Assembly (NCBI GenBank): GCA_037074615.1
Contig: CM073527.1
Location: forward strand, 7,776,848 to 7,840,847
Direction: 5' to 3'
DNA length: 64,000 nt
Origin: Leucaena leucocephala
Lineage: Eukaryota > Streptophyta > Magnoliopsida > Fabales > Fabaceae
Part shown: positions 59,079-64,000 of the stretch, piece after piece
Position numbering within the stretch: the stretch's first letter is position 1
Layout: every line of letters starts with the position of its first letter
The notes under the pieces: generated by a model
Database searches by the model: none
Told to the model about the DNA's origin: nothing
Seen by the model: the letters and a program-made list of their open reading frames with translations, nothing else
Translations under genes and position numbers: made by a program

Positions 59079-60050
59079 GATTCTACAATTAAAATATGCA
59101 ATTTAATTAGCAATCTCCCACTGAATAAACAACCCTCAATGCAATCCATATTTGGCTCAAACTTAAGTTCGCTTTGGCAGGATGCTTAAATTAAGTTATT
59201 TAGGCAGGTAACACCTTTACCAATTACATCAAATGTAACTCTTAGATGTTCATGGGATCCTATCATCATATGATCTGGCATGTTTTTAATCCCATCTACT
59301 TCCTTGAGACCCAAAACCGTTTTGTTAATCTCAATTAAGTCAAACAATAATAAACATGTGAGAGTAGCACCATTACTCTTGCTTATCTCCCCAAGATAAC
59401 TCAAAAGCACCCACTTTGGTGGAGTCCACAATTGAGCGATCGAGGTTTTGACAAGTATTCATAAATTGACGGCATTATGACTTAAGATTTCGTTTAGAGG
59501 GCTTAATTTGACTATCTGGTTTATACGAATGCATGTTTCTCAGTTTGTATCTCATACAAATAATATGCATGTGCTGATATAATCATAAGATGCATAATTA
59601 AACGTGATACAATATGGCTCACCTATCCTAAGTCCCTTCAAGCCAATGAGAGGAGCTCTCTAGTAAGAAAAGGGAAATTACATATAGAAACCTCTTTTAA
59701 CATTCGAGGGGAGTGAGATGAGAAGAGAAGGTACATTGAGAGTATATATATAGGAAGGCACGACACGTAGGCCGTATTTTAAAAAATTACAATACTTGCA
59801 ATCTAGAGCCATATTGTTCACCATACCCAAGCATTGAAGAATCAACATTCAAATTTAATTGCAGGGCAATTGATGTTTCAAATCTAAAACATTCAAAATA
59901 ACATATGTTCCGGTTATGTTGCTCTATGAACAGGTAGCCACGGCATATCCCTTATATGTCACACATAAAACGCATATCATACGATTGGCTACGACTAACA
60001 CATATCATATGAATCAACAATCAAGCCTAACTTAAACACAAAACTGCATG

Positions 60051-60062
60051 GCTCTGATACCA
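60051..60062 (-). other. copia-2 primer binding site
   Basis: The minus strand reads TGGTATCAGAGC one base inside the 5' LTR. The leader from here to gag (59079-60050) is non-coding and parallels copia-1. Confidence 0.85.
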
Positions 60063-60063
60063 C

Positions 60064-61930
60064 TGTAAGGAATTGGAAGACACGCAGCGGAAATTAATTT
60101 AAAAATTTTTCCATTCCTTGCCAGGATCTACTGTATGTGTTTAAGTCAAGTGGAAAGAAGCATTACCTCAGTGTTCCTCAGCGACTTCTATAGCTTTTGG
60201 TCACGACGTTCACAGCTTCTCTCCGCGGCTCGTGCTCCCTTTCTGATCGCAAGAAGTCGATGACTCAAGTCGGCTTCCTCTACTGGTATCTATACAAACA
60301 GCGTTCCAACCACGAACGTCGTGCTAGCGTCTCTTGTTCCTCCAGGGCTTTCTCAAGAATTCATCCTCTCCGTCTCCATTTCAGCAGTTTCTTACCTACA
60401 AACCTTTTGCAGATTCCCCTTCGGCCTATCTGTGTTCTCAGTGTGTCTTGCTCAAAACGCAGCTCCTAAAATCAGATATATAGGATGCTATGCGTTTTTC
60501 TCTCTACCGAATTGGATTTTAGAGTTAATCTTATATTAATTCTGAAATTAATACAATATCATATATTGTATAATTTTATAAGAAACTAATTAAATAAATA
60601 ATATTAAATCCATTCCACAGATTTAATTACCTATTTATTTAACTTTAAATAAAGATGAGACTGAACTATATTTGATTTATTCTCATAAATCAAATTTGAG
60701 ATATCCTATCAATTTGAATTTCAAATTCAAACGTGATAGGGATTTAATTTATCCTTATAAATTAAATCTTATAAATATCTCTTATATGAGATATCCTCTC
60801 AATTTGAATTTCAAATTCAAACGTGATAGGGATTTAATTTATCCTTATAAATTAAATCTTATAAATATCTCTTATATGAGATATCCTATCAATTTGAATT
60901 TTAAATTTAAACGTGATAGAGATTTAATTTATCCTTATAAATTAAATCTCATATATCTCATATATATATATAATATATATATGAATTTATATATATATAC
61001 GAATATAAATATAAATAAATATATACATCCACCCTGGATCTTTCATTGAATCTGGACATGTCTTAGATTCAATGAATCTGGACATCATAGCTCGTGTTGG
61101 GCTATTTTGTGTGTGACCCTGTAGGCCCATATGAAGTTGGCAGTGGGCCATTTGCTATACTGGCCCACAAGTCGCAAGCGATCTCTAGCAAGACATAACG
61201 ACTACCCAAATCATACGAGGATCGTTAAACGATGTAACCTTTTATACAACTATTTCATGTTCCTTTTGTCACGCGATATTTTGGTTATTGTTGAGGCATG
61301 GATAATGTCATCCTCCTATTTTTGACCGTTACTTTCTCGATCTTGAGTAGTCTGACTGTAGAAATGGAACTACCTTTCCATTACAGTATGGCCATACATT
61401 TCTCAGACTCACTCATCGAGGGGCCCAGTAATATCTCTCTATGAATGTGAGGGACAAATTCCACCTTGACCATTCACATTCCTCAGCATGAAAAACCACT
61501 AAACCTGAACATAGTCTTTATGATCACTCGGTCAAAAGTGACTTTTGACTAGGTCAAAGCTGAGCGTTTGTCATGTAGGAATCCATGATGATGTCAGGTC
61601 AAATGGCATATTGACATGGTTTGTATATGAGAGAAACTTATGACGTTACCCATGCAGTTCTCTCATAGCGGGTCGGTCCAACACCTTGTACTCTTACATG
61701 TGCTTATGACTCTGATTTATATCTCCATATATCTTCAAAGTCATACTGGTCTTATTTCATCTATGCTCCCGCATAGATGACCGACCAGGGACATTTAGGA
61801 TAAGATCATGAATTATCCAAGGATGGTCATCATAGTAAACATGCAAATAATATGATAACACAATTAATAAATTCATAAATCAATAATGTTCATAAGACAA
61901 TGATTGGCCTCTAGGGCACGCTTTCCAATA
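60064..61930 (-). repeat. 5' LTR of copia-2 (with internal triplication)
   Basis: 1867 bp from TGTAAGGAAT to TTTCCAATA. The extra length over the 3' LTR is mostly a 90-bp unit present three times (60698-60960). Many single-base differences from the 3' LTR show either long residence or an origin from another copy. Confidence 0.87.
60698..60960. repeat. 90-bp tandem repeat, three copies
   Basis: Units begin at GAGATATCCT 60698, 60788 and 60878. Each contains TCAATTTGAATTTCAAATTC, ACGTGATAG and TTTATCCTTATAAATTAAATC. The other copia LTRs here have one unit. The third copy is the most changed. The repeat keeps one plus-strand frame open, giving a repetitive false ORF. Confidence 0.92.
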
Positions 61931-62879
61931 TACATACCCGCCTATTAATGCAAAGCTCTAACATTGGAGCTTAAGCATTCCTTTTCTTATATCCACAGCT
62001 CTAACACTCAGAGCTTGTACAGCTCTATCACATGGAGCTTGCACTGCTCTAACACTTGGAGCTTTAGCATATTTTTACAAACATAATGCCTGGCATTTCA
62101 TGCAAGGAGTGAAAGCTCTCACTTGCTACTTCATCTGTAACATAATATTTAAACATCTTATCCCTTTCAAAAAGGGAGCCTCTTTATCTATTTACAAAGC
62201 TAGATATAAAGTCACTCGTATTATACTTCTTATATATATATATTTCTCATAACGTATCTCATTACATACTTTTCATGCCGTATCATGGCATATCTGGCTA
62301 AATCTGGCTATATCATGGTTTATCTCAACTTTTCATGACTTATCTTGAGATACCATAAATGTAACATTCTCTTTAACTTATATCTTTGCTAGCTTTTGAG
62401 AAAACTCTTCTAAATATTTTCTTTCAAATCTATTTTATTTGGACTTGACATCAGGTTTATGGTTTCTTACCATTCATAACCTTTTCTAGCTTTTCATAGC
62501 TCTTTCTATCATTTTACATAACTCTGTGCATATATGCCAAACTTCTAGGGCATTTACACCCTTTTTCATCACTTCCCAAGGGGTCACCTATTATTGGGCT
62601 ACTCTTGCCTGCGCACACTTAACTGAAAACTACAGATAAAAATCTAAAGCATTGGTGCGACCCTCAGGATCTACTGCGATCAACTGTAAACCTCTTTAGG
62701 ATCTAACCGTGACCCTGGAATTCTATTATATTTGAGCCATGCTAGGATCTAATTGCAATTCTCTAAAATCTAATGCGACTTAGTTGTACTGTATTCTCAT
62801 CTTTGGAAGACCTAACCAACAGACAAAGTTACAAGGTTAGCCACTTCTACTTAGTTGTTAACTCAAGTATCTCTAGTGG
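61931..62879. other. Non-coding stretch beside the chromovirus pol
   Basis: No gene is recognised. It begins directly at the outer end of copia-2's 5' LTR and is not a continuation of LTR H. It holds the AGCTC palindrome cluster (61954-62064) and text such as GGATCTAACCGTGACCC near 62690. It may be the 3' non-coding part of the gypsy element whose pol follows, or unrelated. Confidence 0.4.
61954..62064. repeat. Four short imperfect palindromes (AGCTCTAACAC-GGAGCTT)
   Basis: Copies at 61954-61972, 61997-62016, 62021-62040 and 62045-62064. Each starts (A/T)GCTCTA(A/T)CA and ends (G/A)GAGCTT, so each can fold into a small hairpin. The last three have a regular 24-bp spacing. No function is known to me. 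Confidence 0.8.
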
Positions 62880-64000
62880 TTGTAACTTTCCTGTTGGCCT
62901 TTGATGCTCAACCTTCACTTTATGACATGTTAAGCATTTTGACACATAAGCCATAACATCCTTCTTCAATCAGGCCACCAAAACAAACATTTAACATCAT
63001 GATACATTTTGATCATACCTAAATATATTGTATATCAGCTTTTGTGTGCTTCATCTAAGATTTTCTCTCTTAGTCCCATTGCCTTTAGAATATATGGTCT
63101 TCCTCTAAATTATATCAATCCATCCTGGGAGACATCAAAGTTTTTAGTTTCCCCTCTTTCCAGCTTATTTCTCAAAATTGCTGCAAGCTTATCATGCTCT
63201 TGAGCTTCTTTTATCTCATCCTCAATGAAATCTTTAATCTGCGTTATTCCATAAGAGCTTTCTGCTGTCTGCATTTGATATAAAGGACTCCAATCTCTAA
63301 CATCTTCTATTAGTTCCAACTCTTTGATCATTAGACTTGCCACCTGTACCACCTTTCTGCTTAAGGCATCAACTACCACATTTGCTTTTCCTAGATGGTA
63401 CTTAATTTAAAAATCATAATCCTTCAGAAATTCCATCCATCTCTGCTACCTCATGTTCAATTCTTTTTGATCTTGTAGATACTTTAAGCTTTTGTGGTCA
63501 CAGTACAGTTCTATGGTGGCTCCATATAGATAATGTCTCTAGATCTTAAGAGCATACACTACCAATGCAAGCTACAGATCATGAGTGAGATAGTTTTCTT
63601 CATATGGCTTTAGCTGCCGAGAAGCGTAGGCTACCACTCGACCCTGCTGCATTAATACACATCCTAATCCTTGCTTACTAGTATCAGTATAAACTATATA
63701 AGTCAGAGTTAGGTCTGGAATAATTAGCACAGGAGTCATGGTTAATCTCTGCTTTAGTTCTTGAAAACTAGCCTCACACTTCTCATCCCACTTAAATTAC
63801 TGGTTCTTTCTGGTCAACTTAGTTAACGGTAGAGCAATTCAAGAAAAGTCCTTAATAAATCTTCTATAATACCCTACTAAGCCCATAAAACTTCTAATCT
63901 CTATCATTATCCTTGGTTGTTCCCAGCTTAATACTACTTCAACTTTGTTAGGATATATAGCTACCTCTTCATGGGATATGACATGACCAAGAAATTTGAC
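62880..64000 (-). pseudogene. Ty3/gypsy chromovirus-type pol remnant (RT end, RNase H, integrase zinc finger)
   Basis: Minus strand, entering from beyond the right edge. RT end: VKFLGHVIS, RSFMGLVGYYRRFI, then FKWDEKCEASFQELK. RNase H: GLGCVLMQQGRVVAYASRQL, YCDHKSLKYL, ending GKANVVVDALSRK. Linker, then integrase zinc region KMYHDVKCLFWWP and, after a 1-nt frameshift, VSKCLTCHKVKVEHQRPTG. The first histidine of the zinc motif (usually IHPG) reads IYLG. Stops replace residues in RNase H (after YLTHDL, before RHYLYG, before QRWMEF). The integrase core is absent. Family resemblance is to Tekay/Del-type chromoviruses. Confidence 0.85.

Larger units (their letters stand above)
53461..61930 (-). 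mobile_element. Ty1/copia retrotransposon copia-2 (8.5 kb)
   Basis: Minus-strand element of the same family as copia-1, with both LTRs, primer site, gag, protease, integrase, RT, RNase H and polypurine tract in place. The LTRs are 53461-55112 (3') and 60064-61930 (5'). The bases outside the two LTRs (AATAA and TACAT) do not match and the host LTR H does not continue after 61930, so the two ends may come from different insertions. Stops in gag, integrase and elsewhere make it inactive. Confidence 0.88.

Noticed and set aside
60672..61049. 125-codon plus-strand frame with a repeated 30-residue unit
   Set aside because: It is the 90-bp tandem repeat of a copia LTR read in its one open frame. 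The protein repeat is a by-product, and the other LTR copies have no such frame.
61954..62064. CRISPR-like spaced repeats
   Set aside because: Plant nuclear context, only four imperfect units, no spacers of even length and no associated genes.

Overview
The window is nuclear DNA of a flowering plant, most likely a eudicot. The evidence is a multi-exon gene for a plant-type GH31 alpha-glucosidase with GT-AG introns, decayed plastid-derived DNA with a broken trnT-GGU, and dense nests of plant Ty1/copia, Ty3/gypsy, LINE and Mutator-like elements. No prokaryotic features are present. I cannot name the species.

Layout: 1-1447 is a gypsy-type LTR remnant. 1448-4557 is the 5' half of a Sirevirus-like copia element (minus strand). 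4558-6475 is a long inverted-repeat (foldback) element with a Mutator-like element (MULE) inserted in its left arm. 7822-12743 (minus) is the only intact gene, a five-exon secreted alpha-glucosidase of 924 residues. 13880-15240 looks like old plastid DNA. 15604-19336 is an L1-type LINE reverse-transcriptase fragment split by a MULE that is itself split by a second MULE, each with a 9-bp target duplication. 19486-21369 is a Sirevirus-like 3' LTR.

From 21370 to the end the window is almost entirely nested LTR retrotransposons. One LTR family (5' end TGTCATATCC, 3' end GGATGTTACA) is present at least nine times counting fragments, on both strands, and is called here the TGTCATATCC family (copies A-H plus the left-edge remnant). 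Two related copia elements (copia-1, 22964-32663; copia-2, 53461-61930), an Athila/Tat-like gypsy element (33692-44920) and a chromovirus-type pol remnant (62880-64000) make up the rest. Target duplications and empty-site sequences elsewhere in the window give an insertion order: the Athila-like element is interrupted by LTR B, B by copia-1, and copia-1 by LTR C. All retroelement coding regions carry stops, frameshifts or deletions.

No new enzymatic or defence system is visible. The most informative signals are the exact nesting records, a hairpin kept in six LTR copies (one with matching changes in both arms), a splice-donor-like site kept at one position across diverged LTR subtypes, a tandem triplication inside a copia reverse transcriptase, and a gag stop codon shared by two separate copia insertions. 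Boundaries, reading frames and target duplications were read directly from the sequence. Family names rest on recognised protein motifs, without database searches.
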